Part shown: positions 33,205-41,258 of the stretch, piece after piece
How positions within the stretch are numbered: position 1 is the first letter of the stretch
Layout: every line of letters starts with the position of its first letter
From: Phyllobacteriaceae bacterium
GTDB taxonomy: Bacteria; Pseudomonadota; Alphaproteobacteria; Rhizobiales; Rhizobiaceae
Direction: 5' to 3'
Assembly (NCBI GenBank): GCA_024742765.1
Contig: JANSXT010000009.1
Location: 16,586 to 80,585, forward strand
Length of the DNA: 64,000 nt
The notes under the pieces: generated by a model
Databases searched by the model: none
Seen by the model: the letters and a program-made list of their open reading frames with translations, nothing else
What the model was told of the DNA's origin: nothing
Translations under genes and position numbers: made by a program

Positions 33205-34230
33205 ATGAAATTTAGGACATTGGCGTGGTTCGTGGGGCCGTCGGTCTTCATGATGCTGCTTTTCATCGCCTTCCCGCTTGCCAGCGTTTTTCTGCAGAGC
33301 TTCCAGATTACCCAGCCGGTCGTCGAGACCGTGGAGGTGGAAACCTGCACGCCCGGCTTTCTCGGTCAGACCTGCGTGACCGAGACCAAGACGACGCCCA
33401 TCCTCGATGAAAACGGCACTCCGCAGACGACCACCGAATGGGTCGGGCTTTTGAGCTATGCGCGGGTTCTGCAACTCGACCAGGTCGGCGCTGCGATCGC
33501 CAGCGGGACGCTCGGTTCGATCCTGGCCATCGATTTCTGGAAGGCGCTGCGCTTCACGCTGACCTTCACGCTTGTCACCCTGCCGCTGGTGATCGGGCTG
33601 GGGCTTGCGATCGCACTTGCGGTCAACAATGCGGCCCGGTCGATCCGCGGCCAGATCATCTTCGTTTCGCTTCTGCCCTTCATCATCACACCGGTGATCG
33701 GCGCCTTGTCGATCCGCTGGCTGTTTTATGGCGACGGGATCGTGACGGCCCTTCTCGAAGACATGCTCGCCACCGACATTTCGGTGGCCGCCAATGGCTG
33801 GGCGATCGAACTTCTGATGATGTTCTACCGCGTCTGGCATGTGGCGCCGTTCGCCTTCGTCATCTTCTATGCCGGCCTTCAGACGGTGAACCAGGATACG
33901 CTGGAAAGCGCGATCATCGACGGCGCCAGCCGGTTCGAGCGGCTGCGCTATGTGGTCGTGCCGCACCTGATGCCGCTGATCATCTTTGTCGCGCTGATCC
34001 ATCTGATGGATGCCTATCGCGCCTTTGAGGAAGTGGTCGGCTTTTCGTCGCAGGCGCACCGCATCACGCTGCAATGGCTGACCTACGATCTTCTTGAGCC
34101 GGACGATGCGGGCAACCGGGCGATCAGCCGCGCCTCGGCCAGCGCCATGCTGACCATGATCGGCATCGTCATCCTCCTGATCCCGCTGCTGCGCCGCACC
34201 TGGCGCGACCACAAGGGGAGTGCGCACTGA
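33205..34230 (+). CDS. ABC transporter permease 1 with extra periplasmic loop
   Basis: This 341-residue MalF/UgpA-type permease has about six helices and the EAA loop ESAIIDGASRFERLRYVVVPHL. It is longer than usual (about 290-310) because a polar, cysteine-containing insert (CTPGFLGQTC and neighbours, about residues 45-90) follows the first helix, in the place of the first periplasmic loop. This may shape contact with the binding protein. It overlaps the next permease by 1 nt (TGATG). Confidence 0.88.
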   Translation: MKFRTLAWFVGPSVFMMLLFIAFPLASVFLQSFQITQPVVETVEVETCTPGFLGQTCVTETKTTPILDENGTPQTTTEWVGLLSYARVLQLDQVGAAIASGTLGSILAIDFWKALRFTLTFTLVTLPLVIGLGLAIALAVNNAARSIRGQIIFVSLLPFIITPVIGALSIRWLFYGDGIVTALLEDMLATDISVAANGWAIELLMMFYRVWHVAPFAFVIFYAGLQTVNQDTLESAIIDGASRFERLRYVVVPHLMPLIIFVALIHLMDAYRAFEEVVGFSSQAHRITLQWLTYDLLEPDDAGNRAISRASASAMLTMIGIVILLIPLLRRTWRDHKGSAH

Positions 34231-35387
34231 TGTCTACGCCAAAGGCACTCCAGCAACCCGCATCGCTGCGCCTCGCCTCGGCATCGTTCCTGGCCTTCTG
34301 GTGCCTGATCGCCGCCTTTCCGATCTTCTGGATCGCGGTGATGAGCTTCAAGTCGCCGGTCGATGCGTTCTCGGCCAATCCGCTTGACGTGATCTTCGGG
34401 CCGACGACCCGCGCCGACGGCGACGGCTTGTCCATCCTCGACATCGTGATCGGGCTGGCAGTTCTGATCGCGGCTGTGCGGCTGGCCTTCACGCAACTGC
34501 CCAAATGGGTCGACCGGCTGTCGCCGCAGGGCATGACCATTGTCGGCTGGCTGGTCGGGGCGGGTGCCTATGCGGTCGGCTTCCTGGTCGTCTTTTTCGG
34601 CATCCTGCCGGCGGTGCTGGGCGTCCTCAATTCGGTGACCGGGCCGCTTGGCGCGCCGGTTCTGGGGCTGACGGCCGAGCACTATTATTCGGTCTGGATC
34701 GAGAACGGCTTCTGGCGCAACTTCCAGAATTCGCTGATCGTCACCGCCGGCGTCGTGACGATTTCGCTGACCGTCGGCACGCTGGCCGGTTATGGCCTTG
34801 CGCGCTCGGGCTCGAACCTTGCCTTCTGGATCCTGATCATCGCGCTGATCTTCCGCGCGCTGCCCCATTCGGTGCTGGTCGCCGGCTATCTGCCGGTCTT
34901 CATCAATTCGGCCGAGATCCTGCGGCCGATCCTGGGCGAAAACGCGCCGACGCTCTATGGCCAGCCCCTGGCGGTCATCGCGGTGCTGGTGGCGATCAAC
35001 CAGCCCTTCACGATCTGGATGCTGCGTTCGTTCTTCCAGAACATTCCGAACGAACTGGACGAAGCGGCGCGCGTTGACGGCTGCACCCATTTTCAGGCGT
35101 TTCGCTGGGTGATCATGCCGGTCATGTGGCCGGGGGTCATCACGACGGGCCTGTTCTCGTTCCTTCTTGCCTACAATGATCTTCTGGTGACCTCGCTGCT
35201 GCTCGACGCGCAGAACCAGACCATGGTTCCGGCGATCGCCGGCTATTTCAACCGCGAGACGACGACGACCGACCAGGTCGAGGCCGTGGCCGCCGCTGTC
35301 TCCATCACCGCGCCGCTGTTCCTTCTGGTGATGATCTTCCAGCGCCAGATCGTCAGTGGGCTGACCGCAGGAGCCGTCAAGGGATGA
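34230..35387 (+). CDS. ABC transporter permease 2 with extra membrane segments
   Basis: This 385-residue MalG/UgpE-type permease carries the EAA loop DEAARVDGCTHFQAFRWVIMPV. It is about 100 residues longer than usual. After the first helix there is an insertion of about residues 50-150 with two additional hydrophobic segments (IVIGLAVLIAAVRLAF and GYAVGFLVVFFGILPAV-like stretch) that normal MalG-type permeases lack. It partners with permease 1. Its stop overlaps the start of the next NTF2-fold gene by 4 nt. Confidence 0.87.
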   Translation: MSTPKALQQPASLRLASASFLAFWCLIAAFPIFWIAVMSFKSPVDAFSANPLDVIFGPTTRADGDGLSILDIVIGLAVLIAAVRLAFTQLPKWVDRLSPQGMTIVGWLVGAGAYAVGFLVVFFGILPAVLGVLNSVTGPLGAPVLGLTAEHYYSVWIENGFWRNFQNSLIVTAGVVTISLTVGTLAGYGLARSGSNLAFWILIIALIFRALPHSVLVAGYLPVFINSAEILRPILGENAPTLYGQPLAVIAVLVAINQPFTIWMLRSFFQNIPNELDEAARVDGCTHFQAFRWVIMPVMWPGVITTGLFSFLLAYNDLLVTSLLLDAQNQTMVPAIAGYFNRETTTTDQVEAVAAAVSITAPLFLLVMIFQRQIVSGLTAGAVKG

Positions 35388-35926
35388 AGGGGTCAAGGCC
35401 CGAACAGGCTGTTCTCAGCCGCGATACGGACATGTCGAAGACCGAGGAGACGCGCCGGGTCATCGAGACCATGGTCGACGGGCTCAACGATCATCGCATC
35501 GCGGACATGGGAGAATTCTTCGCCGAGAGCTTTCGCTGGATGGGCAATTTCGGGTGTGGCACCAAGACCGGCCTGCGCGAGTTCCAGGACCATTGGCAGC
35601 GGCCGTTTCAGGCGGCGTTCTCCGACAAGGTCTGTGTCGACGAGGCGCGGCTCTATATGGGCGAGTGGGCGGCCGCGTTCGGCCGGCAGGAGGCGACCCA
35701 TTCGGGCACGTTCATGGGCGTTGCGCCGACCGGCAAGCGCGTTGAAATCCGCTATATGGACTTCTGGAAGGTCGTCGGCGGCAAGATCGTCGACAATTGG
35801 GTGATGGTCGACTTTCCGCACGTTCTTGCGCAGCTCGGCGTCGATGTCTTCAACGGCGAGGGCTGGGAGGCTTTCGACCGGGGCGAACGCACGCCGCCGC
35901 GACCGTTGACGGAGACGGCGGCATGA
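35384..35926 (+). CDS. single-domain NTF2/SnoaL-like protein 2
   Basis: This 180-residue SnoaL/ester-cyclase-like protein starts at the ATG that overlaps the permease stop; an internal ATG at 35432 would shorten it by 16 residues. The second half of the fold shows GVAPTGKRVEIRYMDFWKVVGGKIVDNWVMVDFPHVLAQLGVDVF, split over the usual strands, nearly the same as in the 35923 product. These proteins fold an alpha+beta cone around a small hydrophobic ligand and some catalyse aldol cyclisation or hydration. Coupled start and stop place it firmly in the transporter operon. Substrate unknown. Confidence 0.75.
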   Translation: MKGSRPEQAVLSRDTDMSKTEETRRVIETMVDGLNDHRIADMGEFFAESFRWMGNFGCGTKTGLREFQDHWQRPFQAAFSDKVCVDEARLYMGEWAAAFGRQEATHSGTFMGVAPTGKRVEIRYMDFWKVVGGKIVDNWVMVDFPHVLAQLGVDVFNGEGWEAFDRGERTPPRPLTETAA

Positions 35927-36984
35927 CGATGCCGGTCGATCGCCACGCGGCCCACAAGGCGGCCGCCGCACCGCTCAGGGCGGCGATGTATGATTTCACC
36001 GAGGAGGGTGTGAAGACCGCGCTCCATGCGCTTTTTGCGCCCGATGCGCCGGCGCGGATCGCCCATCCGCTTGGCGAGATGGAAGGCCCCGAGGCGCTTT
36101 ATCGGACAGCCTATGCGCCGCTTTTCGCCGCCTGGCCCGATCTCGAGCGGCGCGACTATATCGTCATGGCCGGTGCCACCGATCAGGGCACCGACTGGGT
36201 CGGCTGTGGCGGCTATTACACCGGCACGTTCGTTGCGCCGTGGCTCGACATTCCGCCCACCGGTCATCAGGTCGCGATGCGTTTTCACGAGTTCTTCCGC
36301 TTCGAGGATGGCCGCGTCACCGAGATGCAGGCGCTGTGGGACATTCCCGAGGTCATGATTCAGGCCGGCGCATGGCCGATGGCGCCGACGCTCGGCCGCG
36401 AATGGCAGGTGCCGGCGCCGGCGACGATGGATGGTCTGGTCGGCGGTCCCCGCGACGAAGCGCGCAGCGCGGTGTCCTGCCAGCATGTGGTGGACATGCT
36501 CGAGGCGCTCAAGCGCCATCCGTCCGAAGGCGGGCCGGATGTGATGGAGATGGAGCGTTTCTGGCATCCCAAGATGAACTGGTACGGCCCGTCGGGCATC
36601 GGCACCGGGCGCGGTATTGCCGGCTTCCGCAACTGGCACCAGATCCCGTTCCTGAACGCAATGCCCGATCGCGGCCGGTATGTCGACGAGATCACCTATC
36701 ACTTCTTCGGTGACGGCGACTATGTGGCGGTGACCGGCTGGCCGAACATGATCCAGACCGTCACCGACGGTGGCTGGATGGGGATCGCGCCATCGGGCAA
36801 GCGCATCACCATGCGAAGCCTCGATTTCTGGCGCATCGAGAACGGGCTGATCCGCGAGAACTGGGTGCTGGTCGACCTTCTGGACGCCTACCGGCAATTG
36901 GGCGTCGATGTGTTTGCCCGCCTGCGCGAATTCAACAAGGCGCGCTCGATGGCACCGATTCCGTTTCCGGTCGGAGAGCCGTGA
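35923..36984 (+). CDS. tandem NTF2/SnoaL-like protein 3
   Basis: ATG 35923 overlaps the previous stop by 4 nt and gives 353 residues with two NTF2/SnoaL-like halves (about 10-160 and 180-330). The second half shares MNWYGPSGIG, GDGDYVAVTGWP, GIAPSGKRITMRSLDFWRIENG and ENWVLVDLLD with protein 1 (29656) and in part with protein 2. The family suggests catalysis on a small cyclic or unsaturated substrate; no residue set lets me name the reaction. It overlaps the LacI gene by 1 nt. Confidence 0.75.
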   Translation: MTMPVDRHAAHKAAAAPLRAAMYDFTEEGVKTALHALFAPDAPARIAHPLGEMEGPEALYRTAYAPLFAAWPDLERRDYIVMAGATDQGTDWVGCGGYYTGTFVAPWLDIPPTGHQVAMRFHEFFRFEDGRVTEMQALWDIPEVMIQAGAWPMAPTLGREWQVPAPATMDGLVGGPRDEARSAVSCQHVVDMLEALKRHPSEGGPDVMEMERFWHPKMNWYGPSGIGTGRGIAGFRNWHQIPFLNAMPDRGRYVDEITYHFFGDGDYVAVTGWPNMIQTVTDGGWMGIAPSGKRITMRSLDFWRIENGLIRENWVLVDLLDAYRQLGVDVFARLREFNKARSMAPIPFPVGEP

Positions 36985-38006
36985 TGGCACATGAGCGTGT
37001 CACATCGATCGATGTCGCGCGGCTCGCCGGGGTCAGCCGTTCGGCGGTCAGCCGGGTCTTCACGCCCGGGGCGAGCGTGTCGGCACGCACCGCCGAAAAG
37101 GTGCGTGAGGCGGCCGAAAAGCTCGGCTATCGGCCCAACGTGCTCGCCCGCTCGCTGATCACCGGCCGCAGCCGTATGATCGGGCTGGTCGTTGCTTATC
37201 TGGAGAATTACTTCTATCCAGAGGCGCTCGAAAAGCTCTCCAACGCATTGCAGGCCGAGGGTTACCACGTCCTCATCTTCATGGCCTCGCAGACCGCCGG
37301 CAATATCGACACCGTGCTCGATGAAATCCTCGATTATCAGGTCGACGGCATCATCATGGCATCGGTTGCGCTGTCGTCGGAACTGACGGCGCGCTGCCAG
37401 GCGGCGGGCGTTCCGGTGATGCTGTTCAACCGGGCGCAGGACGATGCGGGCATTTCGGCGGTGACATCGGACAACCACGCCGGCGGGCGAGCCGTGGCGC
37501 GGTTCCTGCTCGATGGCGGGCACAGACGGTTCGGTCATATTGCGGGCTGGGAGGGCGCCTCCACCCAGCGCGACCGCGAGCAGGGGTTTGCCGACGGGCT
37601 GCGCGATGCGGGGATCAACGGCTATGACCGGGAGGTCGGCGATTTCCAGATCGACGAAGCGCGGGCGGCGGCGCGGCGCATGTTCGACCGGCCCGACCGT
37701 CCGGACGCGGTCTTTGCGGCCAACGACCATATGGCCTTCGCCGTCATGGATGTGCTGCGCTACGAACTGGGCCTTTCGGTGCCGGACGACGTGTCGGTCG
37801 TCGGGTTCGACGACGTGCCGCCCGCCGCATGGCCGGCCTATGACCTGACGACCGTGCGCCAGCGCGCCAACCTGATGGTCGAGCGCACGGTTTCGACGCT
37901 TTTAAAGATGATCGAGCAGCCGACCGCGGATGCCGAGCAGCATGTGCTGCCCGCGCCGATGGTCGTGCGCGGCTCGGCACGCATACCTGAGGGCTGGGAC
38001 GAATGA
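36984..38006 (+). CDS. LacI-family transcriptional regulator
   Basis: This 340-residue regulator starts at ATG 36984 or at GTG 36981, one codon earlier. The HTH is SIDVARLAGVSRSAVSRVFTPG with hinge KLGYRPNVLARSL, followed by a periplasmic-binding-protein-like effector domain (GLVVAYLENYFYPEALEKLSNALQ, VFAANDHMAFAVMDVLR, SVVGFDDVPPAAWPAYDLTTVRQ). It is embedded in the operon. The two TTTGCA(C/A)TCGTGTGCAAA dyads at 30692 and 30747 are its likely sites, with the imported compound or a breakdown product as inducer. Confidence 0.92.
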   Translation: MAHERVTSIDVARLAGVSRSAVSRVFTPGASVSARTAEKVREAAEKLGYRPNVLARSLITGRSRMIGLVVAYLENYFYPEALEKLSNALQAEGYHVLIFMASQTAGNIDTVLDEILDYQVDGIIMASVALSSELTARCQAAGVPVMLFNRAQDDAGISAVTSDNHAGGRAVARFLLDGGHRRFGHIAGWEGASTQRDREQGFADGLRDAGINGYDREVGDFQIDEARAAARRMFDRPDRPDAVFAANDHMAFAVMDVLRYELGLSVPDDVSVVGFDDVPPAAWPAYDLTTVRQRANLMVERTVSTLLKMIEQPTADAEQHVLPAPMVVRGSARIPEGWDE

Positions 38007-38971
38007 AGGGCTTTGATGATCGGTTCGCCGATTTTCCCGACTACATATTGGGCATCACCAAGGATATCTGGGAAGATCGCGGCATCCACACGCTGCACCG
38101 CTATTATGCCGACGACATTGTGGTGCGGTCGCCCGGTTCGGTGGTGGTGGGCAATCAGGGCGTCATCGCCGCGACGATGGCGACGCTGGCCGAATTTCCC
38201 GACCGCCAACTGCTCGGCGAGGACGTGATCTGGTGCGGCACGCCGGAAAAAGGGATGCTGTCGTCCCACCGGATTGTGTCGACGGCCACACATGAGGGTG
38301 ATGGCGTCTATGGCGCGGCCAGTGGCACGAAGCTGACCTATCGTATTCTGGCCGACTGCCATGCGATCGACAACCAGATCAACGATGAATGGCTGATCCG
38401 CGACCAGGGAGCGATCGTCCGGCAAATGGGTTGGGACCCGGCCGACTATGCCCGCAGCCAGATCGACCGCGAGGGCGGGCCGGAGGCCTGCGTCAAGCCG
38501 CTGACGCCGGCCAACGACCGTCCCGGACCCTATGAGGGCAAGGGCAATGACGACGCGTTCGGCGCGCGTTACGCCGACATGCTGACGCGCATCATGAACG
38601 CCGAAATGGCGGTGATCGGCACCGAATATGACCGGGGATGCCATCTTGAGTTTCCGGGCGGCGTAACCGTCCATGGGCGCGATGCCGCCGACCGGTTCTG
38701 GATGGGGCTGCGCGCATCCTTCCCGTCGGCCACATTCACCATCGACCATGTGATGGGCAATCAGGATGCGTCGATGAGCCCGCGCGCGGCGGTGCGCTGG
38801 TCGCTGACCGGCAAGCATGAGGGCTGGGGCGCGTTCGGCCGGCCGACCGGCGCCGACGTCTATGTGCTGGGGATCGGCCATGCCGAATACGGTCCGCGCG
38901 GCCTCAGGCGCGAATATGTGCTCTATGACGAAACGGCGATCTGGAAGCAGATCGCCTTGCAGACCGGATAG
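38003..38971 (+). CDS. tandem NTF2/SnoaL-like protein 4
   Basis: ATG 38003 overlaps the LacI stop by 4 nt and gives 322 residues. Two NTF2/SnoaL-like halves are apparent (about 12-150 and 190-320), with typical segments YYADDIVVRSPGSVVVGNQGV and LEFPGGVTVHGRDAADRFWMG. It is more distant from proteins 1-3 than those are from each other. The WCGTPEKGMLSSHRIVSTATH strand region is a usual pocket lining. It belongs to the same operon, and its function is unknown. Confidence 0.72.
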   Translation: MKGFDDRFADFPDYILGITKDIWEDRGIHTLHRYYADDIVVRSPGSVVVGNQGVIAATMATLAEFPDRQLLGEDVIWCGTPEKGMLSSHRIVSTATHEGDGVYGAASGTKLTYRILADCHAIDNQINDEWLIRDQGAIVRQMGWDPADYARSQIDREGGPEACVKPLTPANDRPGPYEGKGNDDAFGARYADMLTRIMNAEMAVIGTEYDRGCHLEFPGGVTVHGRDAADRFWMGLRASFPSATFTIDHVMGNQDASMSPRAAVRWSLTGKHEGWGAFGRPTGADVYVLGIGHAEYGPRGLRREYVLYDETAIWKQIALQTG

Positions 38972-38984
38972 GGCGGGACCGCTC

Positions 38985-40118
38985 ATGACCCAGATCGCAA
39001 CCACCCATGTCGGCTCGCTGCCGCGCACGCAAAAGGTCGTCGACTACATCTTCGCGCGGGAGAACCAAAGCGTCTACGACCGGGCGGCATTCGACGCGGC
39101 GATGGTCGAGGCTGTCGATGAGACCGTGCGCCGGCAGGTCGAAGCCGGCATCGACATCGTTTCGGACGGCGAGACGTCGAAAATCTCCTATGCGACCTAT
39201 GTCAAGGATCGCTACACGGGCTTTTCGGGGGACAGCCCGCGCAACGCGCCGGCCGACCTCAAACTGTTTCCGTCATTTCTTCAGCGCCTCGCCGATGATG
39301 GCGGCACACCGCAATATGCGCGGCCCATGTGCACGGGCGAAGTGCGTTCGAAGGGGCAGGGCGAACTGCAAAAGGACATCGCCAACCTCAAGGCCGGTAT
39401 CGCGGCCCATGGCGCATCGGGCGGTTTCATGAACGCCGCATCGCCGGGCGTGATCTCGCTGTTTCTGCAGAACGAGCACTACCCGACGCGCGATGCCTAT
39501 CTGGCGGCGCTCGCCGATGCAATGCGCGAGGAGTATGAGACGATTGTCGCCGCCGGTCTCGACCTGCAGCTTGACTGTCCCGATCTCGCCCTGTCGCGCC
39601 ACATGCTGTTCACGGACCTGTCGGACGCCGAGTTCGTCAAGATCGCCGAGAGCCATGTCGAGGCGCTCAACCATGCGCTTGAAAACGTGCCGCAGGACCG
39701 CGTTCGCGTGCACATTTGCTGGGGCAATTATGAAGGCCCGCACGTATGCGACATCGACATGGCGCAGGTCTTTCCGGTGCTGATGAAGGCCAAGGCGCGC
39801 TATCTTCTGTTCGAGACGTCCAATCCGCGCCATGCCCATGAATGGACCGTGTTCCGCGACCGCAAGGCCGAGATCCCCGATGACCGGGTCCTCGTCCCCG
39901 GCGTCGTTGACACGACGACCAACTTCGTCGAGCACCGCGAACTGGTGGCCCAGCGCATCGAGCGCTTTGCCGACATTGTCGGCCCCGACCGCGTGATCGC
40001 CGGCTCGGACTGCGGCTTCGGCACCTTTGCCGGCTTCGGCGCCGTCGACCCCGAGATCGCCTATGCCAAGCTGGCGACCCTGTCCAAAGGCGCCGAACTG
40101 GCATCGGCGCGCCTCTGA
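38985..40118 (+). CDS. MetE-like zinc methyltransferase/thiol transferase (UROD/MetE fold)
   Basis: ATG 38985 gives 377 residues. The protein corresponds to the C-terminal catalytic half of cobalamin-independent methionine synthase: TTHVGSLPRT start, DGETSKISY, and zinc ligands His243 and Cys245 in VHICWGNYEGPH with Cys343 in GSDCGFGTF. The N-terminal half of true MetE is missing. Such stand-alone proteins include core methionine synthases, epoxyalkane:coenzyme M transferase and many uncharacterised alkyl transferases. In this operon, transfer of a methyl or other alkyl group from the imported compound to a thiol is plausible. Confidence 0.82.
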   Translation: MTQIATTHVGSLPRTQKVVDYIFARENQSVYDRAAFDAAMVEAVDETVRRQVEAGIDIVSDGETSKISYATYVKDRYTGFSGDSPRNAPADLKLFPSFLQRLADDGGTPQYARPMCTGEVRSKGQGELQKDIANLKAGIAAHGASGGFMNAASPGVISLFLQNEHYPTRDAYLAALADAMREEYETIVAAGLDLQLDCPDLALSRHMLFTDLSDAEFVKIAESHVEALNHALENVPQDRVRVHICWGNYEGPHVCDIDMAQVFPVLMKAKARYLLFETSNPRHAHEWTVFRDRKAEIPDDRVLVPGVVDTTTNFVEHRELVAQRIERFADIVGPDRVIAGSDCGFGTFAGFGAVDPEIAYAKLATLSKGAELASARL

Positions 40119-40122
40119 CGTC

Positions 40123-40836
40123 ATGAGCCGCGAAACGCTGTGCCTCCTGCCGGGCATGATGTGCGACGGGCGCCTGTTTGCGCCGCAGGTCGAGGCGTTG
40201 GGTGCCGACCATGACATCGTCATCGGCGACATCACCGGCGCGGACACAATGTCGGCGCTTGCCGAACTCCTGCTTGAAAGCCTGCCGGACCGGTTCAATC
40301 TGGCCGGGCTTTCCATGGGCGGCATCGTCGCCCAGGAAATGGTCCGCAAGGCGCCGGATCGGGTCATGCGGCTCGCGCTGATCGATACCAGTTATAGGCC
40401 CGACAGCGACCGCCGCAGGGCCATCCGCGACGACCAGATCGCGTGCGTCCGCTCGGACGGGCTGGAGGCGGTCTTCATCGCCGAGATGAAGCCGCATTAC
40501 CTGGCCCCATCGAACGCCGAGGACATCAAGCTCAACGCCCTGTTCCTCGATATGGCGATGGCGCTGGGTCCGGACGTTTTCGAACGCCAGTCGCTGGCCC
40601 TGCGTGACCGGCCGGACCAGACCGAGACCTTGCGCGGCTATGCGGCTCCGTCACTGGTCCTGTGCGGCGCCGAGGATCGCATGTGCCCGCCCGCGATCCA
40701 CGAGCAGATGGCCGCATTGCTGCCCGATGCCGATCTCGTCATCGTCGAGGGCGCCGGCCACATCACGACGCTCGAAGCACCCGCTGCCGTCAATACGGCA
40801 CTCGGCGCGTGGCTGACGCGCGCCGCGCAAGCCTGA
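40123..40836 (+). CDS. alpha/beta hydrolase
   Basis: ATG 40123 gives 237 residues, 4 nt after the MetE-like gene. The nucleophile serine is in GLSMGGIVAQEM, the acid in LCGAEDRMCPP and the histidine in GAGHITTLEAP. The start LCLLPGMMCDGRLF replaces the usual HG oxyanion motif with LPG, as in a group of small esterases. It would hydrolyse an ester, thioester or C-C bond of a small molecule made by the neighbouring enzymes. It is the last gene of the LacI-controlled operon and a terminator-like hairpin follows 85 nt downstream. Confidence 0.82.
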   Translation: MSRETLCLLPGMMCDGRLFAPQVEALGADHDIVIGDITGADTMSALAELLLESLPDRFNLAGLSMGGIVAQEMVRKAPDRVMRLALIDTSYRPDSDRRRAIRDDQIACVRSDGLEAVFIAEMKPHYLAPSNAEDIKLNALFLDMAMALGPDVFERQSLALRDRPDQTETLRGYAAPSLVLCGAEDRMCPPAIHEQMAALLPDADLVIVEGAGHITTLEAPAAVNTALGAWLTRAAQA

Positions 40837-40921
40837 CAAGCGCGATCACGGTCCCTTTGCACAGGCTGGACAGGCCGGGGCGACACATGCCTGTCGCCGA
40901 GATCGGTGAGTCGCGATCAAG

Positions 40922-40945
40922 TGTCCGCATTCGGACAATTTTCTT
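40922..40945 (+). terminator. terminator-like hairpin after the NTF2-cluster operon
   Basis: TGTCCG (40922-40927) pairs with CGGACA (40932-40937) around a CATT loop and is followed by ATTTTCTT. The stem is short (6 bp) but the T-rich tail supports rho-independent termination. Confidence 0.55.
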
Positions 40946-40960
40946 AAGACGATAATCGAT

Positions 40961-41005
40961 CTGTCGGAATTCATACAAAATAATTTCATGTAATAATTCT
41001 GACAG
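40961..41005. repeat. imperfect inverted repeat upstream of the autotransporter
   Basis: CTGTCGGAATT (40961-40971) and AATTCTGACAG (40995-41005) are complementary over 11 bp with one G-T position, with a 23-nt AT-rich spacer. It may be a regulator site or a leader RNA stem. Confidence 0.45.
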
Positions 41006-41258
41006 CGATATAGATGCGTTGCAATTCTTACGAAACGCCGCTCGCTGAATGTAATTTATATTTCATCTTGGTGCAATTTTGCCACGCCACCATTCCGATG
41101 GATTTCGGCAAAGCATCACGGTTAACGAACTGTTAGAGTTTAAAGTCAAGTTGTGGTTGACGTTCGGTGAACGGGTCTTTGTCGGCCCGCGATCGCCGGA
41201 CGTGTTGCCGGGTTCTTTTCCGGCGATGTCAGACATTCCTAGCAGGGGGCTTGCTACC

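Larger units (their letters stand above)
40837..41258. other. 422-bp AT-rich intergenic region before the autotransporter
   Basis: No credible gene is seen. The region holds a terminator-like hairpin at 40922-40945, a long imperfect inverted repeat at 40961-41005 and an AT-rich stretch (about 40938-41090), unlike the GC-rich surroundings. The AT-rich part probably includes the autotransporter promoter. An in-frame ATG at 41226 exists, but the ATG at 41259 directly precedes the signal peptide. Confidence 0.7.
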
